Shown here: positions 22,577 through 34,379 of the stretch, piece after piece
Position numbering within the stretch: position 1 is the first letter of the stretch
How the letters are laid out: every line of letters begins with the position of its first letter
Origin: Agapanthus africanus
Taxonomy: Eukaryota; Streptophyta; Magnoliopsida; Asparagales; Amaryllidaceae
Direction of reading: 5' to 3'
Assembly: GCA_030015575.1 (NCBI GenBank)
Contig: CM057347.1
Location: 506,047,176-506,111,175, forward strand
DNA: 64,000 nucleotides
Made by a program: the position numbers and the translations under genes
The notes under the pieces: model-generated
Database searches by the model: none
Seen by the model: the letters and a program-made list of their open reading frames with translations, nothing else
What the model was told of the DNA's origin: nothing

Positions 22577-25180
22577 TGTTCCCCACCGAAAGACGCATGA
22601 AGATGCGGCGAACGTCTTGCCTGAATTTCGGGGCAGATGCTAATTGGTTCTATCTGTCCACCTCTCCGAAGATGCCAAGTTGATTTATGACACCATATAT
22701 CGAAGGTTTAAACGGATGCGGCCGATATAGCAGACTTCGTCAGATTCCCTCTCATTTGAGAGGTTTTTGATTGTGGGGATGCTCTTCCCTGCAGGCGCAA
22801 GCCCCTGCAGTTAATTACGCTACTGCATCGCGGTAACAACTTTCTCCTTCTCCAAATGATCACTTCGTGCCGTGGGTGTTTGTTTTTTGTTTGGTTGCCC
22901 GTGGATTGTATACGCAGACTAATTTATATTGTCGCCCGTAGGGCGTGGATTAGTCCAAATCCGTATTTTCTTAGATTTGGGTTTGGGGGTTGGGTTTAAG
23001 GATACATTAGCCTCATTTAAGACTAAGACCAACTTAAACGTTAGTTAAGGATACGTTAGTCTAATTTCTAGACTAAGATTAACTTAACAGGATCGTTTAG
23101 ATCCAACAAGAAAACATTTGGCCTCTGTTGTTTAGTTTAGGGACATTACGGTCGATTACCAGTTTAAGAACATGGTAGTCCGTGGGTTTAAAGGGACCCC
23201 ACAGTCCAAGGTTAAGGACATCATAGTTCGTGGGTTTAAAGGGACCCCACAGTCCAAGGTTAAGGACATCGTAGTCCGCGGGCTTAAGGACCCCACAGTC
23301 CAGGTTAAGGACATCGTAGTCCGTGAGTTTAAGGACCCCGCAGTCCAGGTTAAAGACATCGTAGTCCGTGAGTTTAAGGACCCCACAGTCCAGGTTAAGG
23401 ACATCGTAGTCCGTGAGTTTAAAGACCTCACAGTCCAGTTTAAAGACGTCATAGTCTATGAAATGTATGATTGTCGGGACCCGTCACCTCTCTGAAGACA
23501 TTGAAGGATTACAACGACAAATATCAGAGGAGTAAAAAGATGTACCCTCGAACCGGTGTGAGTTGGTTGAACGATCTGTAGTCCAATTTGGGACTAAGAT
23601 CTGTTAAGTATTCATGAGCAGATAGGCTCAGTTCAATATAAGTTGGGGACTTATGGCCAATATTGGGCTAAGTCCAATAAGATTAAAATGTTTACCATTT
23701 TATTGTTCTGGGCTGTTGAGCCTTTATTTGTGCTTGGCCCTTTTAATAATGCTGAGCATTAGATCCTGACATTTTTTTTGTCTTGTATTGAATGCATAGC
23801 AGTCATCAGAACAATGTGTGTTCTGACAGCGCGCCACGTGGCGCGCCAGGCGCTTTGTGCCAATTAAAGAGCGCATTGCGCTTCTGCCAAGTAGCGCACA
23901 AGAAAAGGACATGTGTCGCGCTTGGCACTAAGCGCCAGATGATGGGCGCATTGGGCCAGTTTATAAGCACATTGCGCTTTCAATTTATGAGCGCGTTGCG
24001 CTAGTTTAGTGGCGCACAAGTGAGTGACACGTGGCGCGCTTGGCGCTGAGCGCCAGCCCATGAGCGCAGTGCGCTGCTTCAGAAGCGCAAAACGCAAGTT
24101 GTATATATGGTTGACACGTGGCGTGTTTTGGCGCTGAGCGCCGGTCCAGGGGGGCGCAAAAGCGCAGTTCAAAAGTGCAAGGCACTTTTCAATAGCGCAA
24201 AGCGCATTTGATCAAATTTATAATCTGTGAACAAATTTATGTTCTTTTTTAAAGGAGGCTTTGCCTCAAGATTCAAGAACAACAGTTCTTATTTTTGAAA
24301 GGGCTTTGCCTTTGTAGATCAATGATCTGTGAATGAAGTAAATACTTCTTTTGTTTTTATGATGAGATCTTTTGATCTCTTTTTATAAAAGACATTGGTC
24401 TTTTGTAGATCTATGATCTTTTAAGAAAATAATTCTTCTGTTTTAATGAGATGATTTCATCTCTTCGTGCAAGAATCATTCTTTTTTTACCTTGAAGAAA
24501 TGATTTTCTTTCAAGAGCTTGCTCTCTTTCTTTTGAGTTTTCTCAAAGTTTGTAGGGGGGTTTCTCTATCTCAGACTTGAAGTCTTGGGGCCTTCATATA
24601 GGGCAAATTGATTTGTTAAATCAGTTAAAGAGATCTTTCTCCGATTGATTTGGGGATGTTTCCCCATCGTTGGATCTTTGATCCTAGGGCTTCTGTTTTA
24701 CAGAAGGCAATCTTCTTGTTTTTAACAAGATTGGAAAAATCTTTTCATAACAGATTTTAATTCTGATTAATTAATGATTTATCATTATTAGATCTTTTGA
24801 TTTAACGGTGGGACATTTTAATTCCAGCACTGGTGCACCCGTGCTTTGCACGTGGTGCGCTGCTCAGAGCGCAGCGCACTTTGCGCTAGCGCACCTACGT
24901 TTGACACGGGCGCGCAGCGCAGCCTGCGCTAGCGCATCCGTGTTTGACACATGGCGCGCAGCGCGCTTAGCGCTGGATCTGAAGCGTTGCTTCAATTTTT
25001 GAATTTTGAATTTTTAAAACAGAGCTTTGCGCTGATTGGGGTGCGCTGCCTAGGGCACAGCACACCTGGCGCTAGCGCATCTGTGTTTGACACATGGCGC
25101 GCAGCGCGTCTAGCGCTGAATCTGAAGCGTTGCTTCAATTTTTGAATTTCAAAACAGAGCTTTGCTCTGATTGGGGGAAA
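22577..25180 (-). repeat. Truncated 5' LTR of element C
   Basis: It ends (on -) in GGGGAACA next to the PBS and matches element D's LTR (33613-36319) in reverse complement along its length. Shared landmarks: the hairpin near 22820, the region with TTAGTCTAA words (23010-23090), a 45-bp tandem array (23147-23459), GCGC-rich repeats (23830-24190), short-hairpin modules (24240-24560) and a second GCGC block (24830-25110). The TATA-like word at about 24597 is mutated relative to D. The U3 end is missing: near 25180 the sequence switches abruptly to pol of element E. Confidence 0.82.
23147..23459. repeat. 45-48-bp tandem array in LTR C
   Basis: About 6.5 copies; the first two are 47-48 bp and later ones 45 bp. 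Each unit contains two near-palindromes of the type GGACATCGTAGTCC and GGACCCCACAGTCC, spaced by a TTTAAGG-like linker. Element D has the shorter homologous array at 35560-35740. Confidence 0.85.
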
Positions 25181-27167
25181 CAGTATGGACGGATAAATGT
25201 GCGTCAGCTTTTGAGGCGTTGAAGCAGAGATTGATAACCGCTCCTATTTTGACCGTACCAGACGGTTCCGGAGGATTTGTATTCACAGTGACGTCTTTGG
25301 GAAAGGTTTGGGATGTGTTTTGATGCAGCATGGGAAAGTTATTGCTTACGCATCAAGAAAATTGAAGATCCATGAGAAGAATTACCCAACTCATGATTTG
25401 GAGTTAGCAGCATTAATTTTCGCTTTGAAGATTTGGAGACACTACTTATTGGGCGAAAGGGTCGAAGTATTCACCGATCACAAAAGCCTAAAATATGTAT
25501 TCACACAGAAAGAGCTTAACACGAGGCAGCGTAGATGGTTGGAGCTGATGGCTGACTACGATCTTGATCTTAAGTACCATCCGGGGAAAGTTAATATAGT
25601 GCCGGATGCGCTTAGTCGGTTGCCATCAATTCGGATGTTGACTGCACAGAAGGAGCTTATCGAAGATTTTTGGAGATTCGAGTTGGAGATCGTGCTACCG
25701 CATTCTTCGGGACAGTTGATGCAGCTGCAAGTACAGTTGTCATTAATAGAGAGTATTAAAGCAGCGCAGTCGCAGGACCCAAGATTGCAGAAGTTTCGAG
25801 AATAGGTTGAAGCTGGACTTCGAACGGACTTGTTGATTCATGAAGACAGTTCGTTGAGATATAGTAGCCGTTTGTATGTGCCGAAAGGAGACATTCACGA
25901 AGAAGTTATGAAGGAGGCACACAGTTCCGCATATTCCGTACATCCAGGAGGCATGAAGATGTACCGTGATCTATGACAGCATTTCTGGTGGGAAGGCATA
26001 AAAAGGGAGATTGTTCGCTTTGTAGCAAAGTGCTTGATGTGTTAGCAAGTTAAGGCTGAACATCAAAGGGTTGCTGGTTTATTGCAACCACTTCCGATTC
26101 CTCAATGGAAGTGGGAACATATAACCATGGACTTCGTGACAGCTTTACCGCGGAGTCCAAAGGGCAACAATGCGGTTTGGGTGATTGTTGATCGATTGAC
26201 CAAGGCAGCTCATTTCATACCATTTCGAGTTGGTCATTCAACGGAAGCGTTGGCAGAACGGTACATGCAGGAGATTGTGAGATTGCATGGAGTACCTGTG
26301 AGCATCGTGTCCGACCGTGACACCCGATTCTTATCACACTTCTGGAGGAGTTTACAGGAAAGTTTGGGGACGCGATTGAAGTTTAGCACAGCTTATCATC
26401 CTCAGACAGATGGCCAGTCGGAAAGAACGATCCAAACTCTTGAAGACATGTTGAGAGCTTGCATGTTAGACTTTAAAGGCTCGTGGGAGGATCATCTACA
26501 CTTGGTGGAGTTTTCTTACAATAACAGCTTTCAGGCGACTATTCGGATGGCTCCATTCGAAGCATTGTATGGTCGCAAGTGTCGTTCACCTGTTTGTTGG
26601 GAGGATATTGGAGAACGAAGATTGTTGGGACCGTATTTGATCGTGCAAACCGTGGAGAAAGTTAGTACTATCCGGAATCAAATGAAGGCAGCACAAGATT
26701 GGCAGAAGAGTTGGGCCGATACATCGAGAAGACCTCTAGAGTTCGCTGTTGGTGATCTTGTTTTCTTGAAGATACCACCGACTAGAGGAGTGATTTGTTT
26801 TGGGAGTCGAGGCAAGCTTAATCCTCGATTCATTGGGCCTTTCGAGATTATGGAGCGTGTTGGAGAAGTGGCTTATCGATTGGCTTTATCACAATCTTTG
26901 GCGAATGTTCATGACGTGTTTCATGTATCTCAACTCCGTAAGTATGTTCGAGATGAAACACACATGTTGGATCATTCGGAGCTGACTGTAAGAGAGGATT
27001 TGACCTTTGAGGAACGACCGATATCGATTGTTGATCGAAGAGAAAAGGTCCTTAAGAACAAAGTTATCCCTCTCGTACTTGTTTCTTGGGGGAATCGCTC
27101 GCACGGAGAATCGACTTGGGAACGAGAAGACGAGATTCGACACAACTTTTCAGATCTCTTCTTGTAG
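25181..27167 (+). pseudogene. Element E RNase H-integrase-chromodomain, broken
   Basis: Closely similar to A's pol 3' half. A one-base loss near 25275 shifts the frame before the RNase H motif. The main frame (25308 onward) has [23 protein letters not shown], the integrase core with [10 protein letters not shown] and SDRDTRF (Ser retained here, unlike A), GQSERTIQ, and the C-terminal [14 protein letters not shown]. Stops interrupt it at TAG 25803, TGA 25974 and TAG 26043. Compared with A these correspond to Gln, Arg and Gln codons, so each is a single C-to-T change. After 26082 the frame is open to the natural end at 27167. Confidence 0.92.
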
Positions 27168-27237
27168 ATTCTTGATTATTTATATTTTCTTGTTCCTGGA
27201 ATTTCGAGGACGAAATTCTTTTTGTAGTTGGGTATAA

Positions 27238-27943
27238 TGTAACACCCTAGTTCATTTATACCAGTTCTTTTTTGAGTATTTCTTTATTTATGGTCTTTTC
27301 TTGATTTACTGTGTTTTGGGTGAGAATAGTGTTTTTGACATCTGTATTTGCATCTGACCTGACCCGCTTGCTGGGAACCCATCTTGATTCCTTTTTATGA
27401 TTTATCCTTGCTTATTACGTGGATCCGTGCACTTTCATTTTAGTTTATACATTGCATACTCGCATTATTTCTGGCATCTGCATTTTTTTAATATAACATT
27501 TAAAGTCAAGAAAAATATTTTAAAAATATATTGCATGGCCTGCTTGATACCCCTAACCCTGTCGTAGCATCCGCGCACCTTGTTCTCGTCCCGTTCAGTG
27601 TAACGGACATGTTTGGATAACTACGTGCACGTGCATGCATCCATTCTTGGGGGTATTCTTTTTTGTTACCCGTATATCCAACTTTGGTTTTGGTCGACAT
27701 GTATATTTTTCGTATTTTAAAATTGAATTTTAAACCCGACCCGGGTATGTTTTGGACTATATTTGTATTTACCAGAATATCACATTTTATTATATAGTAT
27801 TAATTTTATAAACCGATACAAATTAAAATTTAGTTAACTAATAAAAGATTTTTTTAAATTTAAATCTAAACTAATTTCCTAACAAACTAACAACCCCTTT
27901 CTCTCTCTCTCTCGTGACTCTCTCTCTCCCCTCTGCATATATA

Positions 27944-27979
<36 letters not shown>

Positions 27980-30206
27980 TCTTTCCTTATTTAATACACA
28001 GCCTCTTCTTCTTATTTCTTCTTCTTCTTTCTTCTTTCTTTTTCTTGATCTTGTTTCTTGATTTCGGTGATCACCGCTGGAGCCGTGCTCGTCGCTGACG
28101 ATCCGAGTTATCCTGTGAACCTCCCTTGCTCGCGTGATCACCCTTTTGCCTTGCCTGGACCCGTCCCGCGTGCCGTGTGTACGTTGCGACGATTTACCGA
28201 CGTCGGACGTGTTGTTCGTATCCGTATTGTGATCCATCGAGGCAAGTTTACCTTACTACATGCTATGTTACTATATTTACATCCATTTGAGTAAATATAA
28301 TACATATATTTAAAATTATGCATCCCATGTTATAGTTTTACAGTTTTACGACGTCCGTTTGCATCCGTACAATTTATTTCGTATCTAGTGCATTCAAATT
28401 TATCTTGTTACATGCTAGACTATAATATATTGCACCCATTTGAATAATAACATCACCTAATGTTTAGTTATGCATCCCACATTACCATTTTACAGTTTTA
28501 GTGTTTTCGGATATCCGTAGGCATCCATATCGTTATTTACATATCTAGTCGCATGCTAATTCATCTTATTATATGCTAGGTATATCATTGTACATCCATA
28601 TGAGTAAAATGTTACCCGTTTATCACATTATACATCCATATTAAAGTTTTACCGTTTTCGGATACCCGTTTGCATCCATATCATTTAAAATATATATAAC
28701 TGCATCTATAGATCATATTAATTCATGTTATTATTGTAGTAACACCCCATGCTTAATAATGTGCATCCCACTTAGTCTTGGAACTGTAAATAAAACCCTA
28801 ATCGATAATTGTGCATCCATACCGTTAATTATATATCTATTTGCATTCCAAGTCACGTTATTTCATATTACTGCTACATTAACACCCCATGCTAGATAAT
28901 GTGCATCCTACATAGTCATGAAACTATAGTTGTAACTCCTGATAGTTATTTATTATTCATCCATGTTTATTTGTGTATCCATACCATTAATTCTGCATAA
29001 CTAGTTGCACCCCCTATTACATTAACTCATAGTATTAATACATTAGTACCCCCATGCTTGATATTGTGCATCCTACTTAGTCATGATTTAACCCATGATC
29101 GATATTTGTGCATCCATGCTTTTATTGTACATCCGTACTTTCACCCTGATTCAATACTTGCTACAGTTTGATTATGAGCACCCGCTTGATACCTGTGCAC
29201 TACTTGACATGACCTGATACACCACTACTTGACATGACTTGATACATGTACACTACCTGACATGACCTGATATATCATTATTTGACATGTTACCTGATCC
29301 TGTTTCTAATGAAGACAATCCTGACATGTTGTCCCGATGGACATATCCTGTTGTCTGTATAGACAAACATGTTCATGCTTGATCCTATGTTGGCATTAGT
29401 CTCAGATTTATCAATACCTGACTTGAACACATAACTTGGGGGTATGTGAAATCAATGATGAAACCTGACTTGTAACTCGACAGTTCGATGCTTATACTGA
29501 TCAGTTTTAGGGGCTAGACCAGCCCTGGGATGATGATGCTGACATCATTCATCTGTACATGTTTCCTGTTTAGTGCCTAGCGGCATGTCTCGGTTTCAGC
29601 CCGAGAATCTGGACCGTGGTCCGGGGCATGCACGGGATACTATTGAGTTACATCGACGATTCATTAAATTGATTTCAAAGACTTGAGAGTAAATAATCCA
29701 GTAGCTTAGTTTAGATTACTCACTGCACATCACATATGCTTTTACCCTTCACTGTTCCTTATTCGTGTTACTGTTCTACTTTTATTACTGTTCATACTCG
29801 TGCATGCATGTCTTGCTACCCCCTGATTATATTATTGTTGATATTATGACGCACTGACATCTGGGTTTTGCATGGCCCAGATCCTCTACTTTTTTCGCAG
29901 GCTGAGCAGGAGTATTTCCGCTGTCAGGCCGAGCAGTGGGGATCCTGTTAGTATCCAGTTAGTTTAGTTATTTCCGTACTTTCCAGATGTTATTGTTTAT
30001 TGGATTTATTGCTTCCGTATATTATTTCTTGACTCGTTTATTCTGGCATATGGACATGTACTAGATAGTTTACTATATTTTTCCTGTTCTTGATATCTTA
30101 TAGACAGCCATAATGTGACTGTGGAGGGATGTTTCCTAGCCACAGGTAGCATAGTTGGCTCTGTCATGTGCCGATCTTAGCGCACTCTGGGAAACGGGGC
30201 GTGACA
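27238..30206 (+). repeat. 3' LTR of element E (3.0 kb)
   Basis: Begins TGTAACACCC at 27238 and ends GGGGCGTGACA at 30206, the same termini as LTR A. It contains the CT-rich tract and a long TATATA run (27900-27977), and the conserved block near 29600-29690. Repeated words GTGCATCC and CATCC are scattered through 28320-29130, in a loose tandem with about 100-bp spacing. No coding sequence. Confidence 0.9.
27895..27977 (+). promoter_or_regulatory. CT-rich tract and TATA run in LTR E
   Basis: CTCTCT repeats followed by a TA dinucleotide run (about 27938-27977), in the same relative place as in LTR A. Probable retroelement promoter; the TA run has expanded to about 40 bp and may be a microsatellite now. 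Confidence 0.5.
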
Positions 30207-33200
30207 AAATGCACCTACAAGATCCTCACGACTCGTAGGGGAGAAATACCTTTATGAGACCCTTAGGCTCGTAAAGTCAAAAAGCCTTAGTCAACATGAT
30301 CTTAACCCTGTTTGCTAAGCCACCTTTGTTCGAACCGACAAAGGCAAATGATGATTCGCTCCTGGCAATGTCCCGGTGGTAGCGATGCTGATGCCTAAAT
30401 CGGTATCAAATTCCAAGCCCTTTCACGGCAAATGATGATTCGCTCCTGGCAATATTCCAGTTATAGCGATGCTGATGCCTGAATCGGTATCAGATCCCAA
30501 GTCCCATACTCGCGAGAAAAAATCAGCGAGCCAAAAATACATATGAAATAACTGAAATGATGGGACAACTTGCAACGAAATCAGCAAGTAAAATATATGC
30601 ATACAGAACAACCGAAATGATTGGGCAACTCGCAATAAAAAGAAGCGAGTAAAAAAGAAAAATAGCCGAAATGATTCGGCAATCGCGACTTTCGCGATAT
30701 AAAAAGCTGAAATGATAGAGCATCGCAGAAATAAATTAAAAAAATGAAATGAAACTTTTTGCCCTGCAGGTAAGTCCATACTGACCCCTGTACACAATCC
30801 ATGGGCATAAACGGAAGGGAACCACATTTCCCCACCAAACCTTGTCAAAAAGAGAGTCAGATCTCGACGGCAACATCTGCACCCCAGAAGAGCAACAACG
30901 GCGTTCCTCCTCATTCCAGCAGGATTCGGACGCGACGTCAACAAAGCGGAGCCACGGAAAAGTCCCTAGTTTCAAGACTCTACGGTCCACAGACAACCTA
31001 GAGTCAACCAATGACCTTTCCGCCGGATCAACGCTCCGTATCGGAAACAAGTCAACCAACTCCAAGAAAATTAGCGTCCTTGGCAAAAACCTCGATTCAG
31101 GGAAATCGGCGTCCTTAACGAGAGCATCTCGATTCGCATCGACCCGCAGAGAAATCGGTGTCTTTACAGGAATACCTCGATTCGTCTCAACTCCGAGGAA
31201 ATCAGTGTCCTTGGCAAAAACCTCGATTCAGGGAAATCAGCGTCCTTGACGAGAGCATCTCGATTCGAGTCGACCCGCAGAGAAATCAGTGTCTTTGCAG
31301 GAATATCTCGATTTGTCTCAACTCCGAGGAAATCAGTGTTCTTGGCAAAAACCTCGATTCAGGAAAATCAGCGTCCTTAACGAGAGCATCTCGATTCGCG
31401 TCGACCCGCAAGGAAATCAGTGTCATTGCAGGAATACCTCGATTCGTCTCAACTCCGAAAAAATCAGTGTCCTTGGCAAATACTTCGATTCAGGAAAATC
31501 AGCGTCCGTGACGAGAGCATTTCGATTCGCATTGACCCGTAGAGAAATCAGTGTCTTTGCAGGAATAGCTCGATTCGTCTCAACTCCGAGGAAATCAGTG
31601 TCCTTGGCAAAAACCGCGATTTAGGGAAATCAGCGTCCTTGACGAGAGCATCTCGATTCGCGTCGACTCGCAGAGAAATCAGTGTCTTTGCAGGAATACC
31701 TTGATTCGTCTCAACTCCGAGGAAATCAGTGTCCTTGGCAAAAACCTCTATTCAGGGAAATCAGCGTCCTTGACGAGAGCATCTCGATTCGCGTCGACCC
31801 GTAGAGAAATCAGTTTCTTTGCAGGAATATACGACGTCAACAAACGAAGCCATGGCAAAGTCCCTAGTTCCATGACTCTACGGTTCACAGACAACCTAGA
31901 GACTACCTCGGAGCCACGGCAGAGTCCCTAGTTCCAAGTCTCGACGGCCACATCAATAACCTAGAGACCACCTCGACGTTCGTCTCGATACAGCAGACGC
32001 GATGTCACCACAACGTTCCTCCTCCTGCCAGCAGAGCACGGACGCGACACCACCAATCGGAGCCATGGCAGAGCCCCTAGTTCCAGGTCCCGACGGTTCA
32101 CCAACAACCTAGAGACCGCCTCGACGTTCGTCTCGATACAGCAGACGCGATGTCACCCCAGCGTTCTTCCTCCAATAGGATGCAGACGCAACACCAACAA
32201 CGGAGCCACGACAAAGTCCCTAGTTCCAAGCCTCGATGATTCACCAACAACCTAGAGACAGCTGTGACATTCGTCTTGATACAGCGGACGCAATGCCAGC
32301 AAACGAAGCCAAGGAAAATCCCTCACTTCAGGGTCTTAACGGCAACTCAAATGAGACCTGAAAAGACTATCGCAGATCATCCCACACCAGCGCGGAGTGG
32401 TCATGACTCATCGGGGCTCCCAAAATGAGCCTAACCTCAAGTAAAAAGCGGCGTGGAACATCCCTAACGCTTGCCCTTTCGACGGTAATACCACCTGGAA
32501 GATTGCTTGAATACGTCTTGTCCAGCCTTCGAAGGGATCAGAGACACGACAGTCGCGGGGATACTCGAACAGCAAGATTATGCATCGAGGAATACACCAG
32601 CCAACGCGACGGTACGACGGACAAAACCGTAGTACCACAGACCCTAACAGACCTCTGTCATAAAGAGCAGAAGTTAACTGTGACGTTAGGAAACCCTTGC
32701 GAGAACTTCTCACTTCGTCTCGACTCGTGAGGAAATTAGTGTCCTTACGAGAACTTCTCGATTCGTCTCGACTCGTAGGGAAAAGCCTTAGGCAATGGGG
32801 ATAAGGACCTGTTTCCTAAGCACTGGGGCCCTGCAAGTCGGTCCAAGACAGACTCTTGCATACTATTCACATGCCACACTCTCCGAAGTCGAACATCGAC
32901 AAGGAGGGAAACAACCACTTACGAGTCCTCTCAACTTATAAGCGGGAAAATTCTGTTGTGAGATCCTTACGACTCTCAAGAGAAAACGCACTTAAGAATC
33001 CTCACGATTCCTAAGGAGAAAATAAACCTACGAGATCCTCACGACTCGTAGGGAGAAAAGTCTTTATGAGACCCTCACGGCTCATAAAGTTGGAAAGTCT
33101 TAGGCGGCAGATCCGAACCTGTTTCCTAAGCCATTTCTGCTCTACAAGGAGGTCAAGATGGACCATCTGCAGGCCACACACGCCAAAGCCACATTCACCA

Positions 33201-33440
33201 ATGAAATAAATAAGCTACTTACGGGTCCTCACGATTCATAAGGAAAAATACTCGAGTGAGATCCTTACAACTCACGGAGGCGATGAACACTTAGAGATCC
33301 TCACGATTTCTAGGGAGAATTTACACCTACGAGATCCTCTCGACTTGTAGGGAGAAAAAAACCTTCTTAAGACCCTTACGGCTCATGAAAATGAAAAAAG
33401 TCTTAGGCTATAAGGACTCTAAGCTTGTCCCCTAAGCCTT
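30207..33440 (+). repeat. Element D 3' non-coding region with hairpin clusters
   Basis: No gene. Hairpin clusters are at 30207-30290, about 32930-33110 and 33230-33400. The clearest are CCTACGAG/CTCGTAGG (33027-33052) and CTTTATGAG/CTCATAAAG (33062-33089), both around a loop containing CCTCACG. Between them are GAAATGAT units (30540-30720), the 131-bp tandem array (31060-31830), and repeats mentioning CGACGTTCGTCTCGATACAG (31970-32290). It is the reverse complement of element C's 15890-18100. Confidence 0.78.
31060..31830 (+). repeat. 131-bp tandem repeat, about six copies
   Basis: The landmark GTCCTTGGCAAAAACCTCG starts at 31076 and recurs (with changes) at 31207, 31338, 31469, 31600 and 31731, exactly 131 bp apart. 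Each unit is made of three sub-units (about 48, 47 and 36 bp). Each starts GAAATCAGTGTC or GAAATCAGCGTC and contains CTCGATTCG. A single relative of the sub-unit lies at 32700-32780. Overlapping open frames here come from the repeat length (131 is not a multiple of 3) and are not genes. Confidence 0.93.
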
Positions 33441-34233
33441 CAATTCTATTGCCATGCATAACTCTGCACTACTGCACCCACGTATATACTTACCTGGACA
33501 AAGTAGTGAGGGGCATTTGTTCCTGCCAAAATTTTGGCTCAAAACTCGCTCCCTTATAAAATAATAATAATAAAATGAAAAAAATAAAGGGAAAAACTCC
33601 ACATGCAAAGATTGTAACAAATGTCTCAACGCCAAGAGTTAAAACATTCTGAGGCAGCGCCTCACGTGCAAAGCACGAGAGCGCCAGCGCTAAGAGTCAA
33701 AGACTCTGATGCAGTGCTCACGTGCAAAGCAGGAGAGCGCGAGCGCTAGCAGCGCCAGCGCTAGCAGCGCCAGCGCTGAGAGTCAAAGACTTGAGGAAGC
33801 ACACCACGTGCAAAGCACGTGAGCGCTAGCGTTAAGAGCGCTACACTCTGAGCAGCGCACCATGTGCAAAACACGTGAGCGCTAGCGATAGAACAAAATG
33901 TTCTCGGCCTTTAGATCAAAGATCTAACGAACATGATTAAAAATCATCAATTGACCAGAATAAAATTTTGTTAAGGAAATATTCCTCAGAATCTTTCCAA
34001 ACAGGGAAGATTGTGCTCTGAAAATTAGAGCACTGTCGGATCAATAATCCAATGGTGATTAAAAATCACCAAAATATAGAATAAATTCTGTATGGGAAAA
34101 ATTTCACAATCTTGTTAAAAACAAGAAGATTGCCTTCTGTAAATCAGAAGCCCTAGGATCAAAGATCCAATGGTGGGGAAATCCCAAATCAATTAGAGAA
34201 AAGATCTCTTCAACCGATTCAACAAATCAGCCT

Positions 34234-34242
34234 ACCCTATAT
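34234..34242 (+). promoter_or_regulatory. TATA box of LTR D
   Basis: CTATATAAAGGCCCC is a textbook plant TATA context; transcription would begin about 30 bp downstream. It splits the LTR into about 0.6 kb of U3 and 2 kb of R-U5, so most of the hairpin modules would be transcribed. Element C has a mutated version (TATATGAAGG on -). Element H has CTATAAAGG in the corresponding part of its LTR. Confidence 0.65.
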
Positions 34243-34379
34243 AAAGGCCCCAAGACTTCAAGTCCACACAGAGGAACCCCCCATAAACTTTGAGAAATTT
34301 CAAAGACAAAGAGCAAGTTTTCAGAAGAAGAAGATTTTCTTCAAGGTAAAAAAAGAACAAAGAGAGAAATCATCTCATA

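Larger units (their letters stand above)
11780..25180 (-). mobile_element. Element C: Tat-like Ty3/gypsy, gag only, with antisense PMD gene
   Basis: Read on the - strand: truncated 5' LTR (25180-22577), PBS (22571-22554), gag (22427-18977), hairpin-rich 3' region (18750-15890), then the PMD gene in antisense. No protease, RT, RNase H or integrase is present, so it resembles the non-autonomous TR-GAG type (terminal-repeat element with gag only). An antisense extra gene near the 3' end is known in the Tat lineage (maize Grande). That PMD belongs to C and is not an older neighbour is my inference. The 3' LTR is not in the window. Confidence 0.6.
25181..30206 (+). mobile_element. Element E: second copy of the A family, 5' half missing
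   Basis: Starts abruptly just before RNase H (about 25181) and keeps RNase H, integrase, chromodomain and the complete 3' LTR. It lacks 5' LTR, gag, protease and RT. Its left side is fused to element C's LTR and its right side abuts element D, which has the opposite orientation to C. So E probably inserted into D, and a later deletion removed E's 5' half together with part of D and of C's LTR. Confidence 0.85.

Noticed and set aside
23156..23495. Open frames on both strands over a tandem repeat
   Set aside because: The 45-bp unit is a multiple of 3 and so stays open by chance; repeated peptide only.
31060..31830. Possible CRISPR-like array (regular spacing)
   Set aside because: Adjacent tandem repeat without unique spacers, in plant retrotransposon DNA.
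30842..31931. Several overlapping + open frames
   Set aside because: Translation of the 131-bp array; the same peptide appears in shifted frames.
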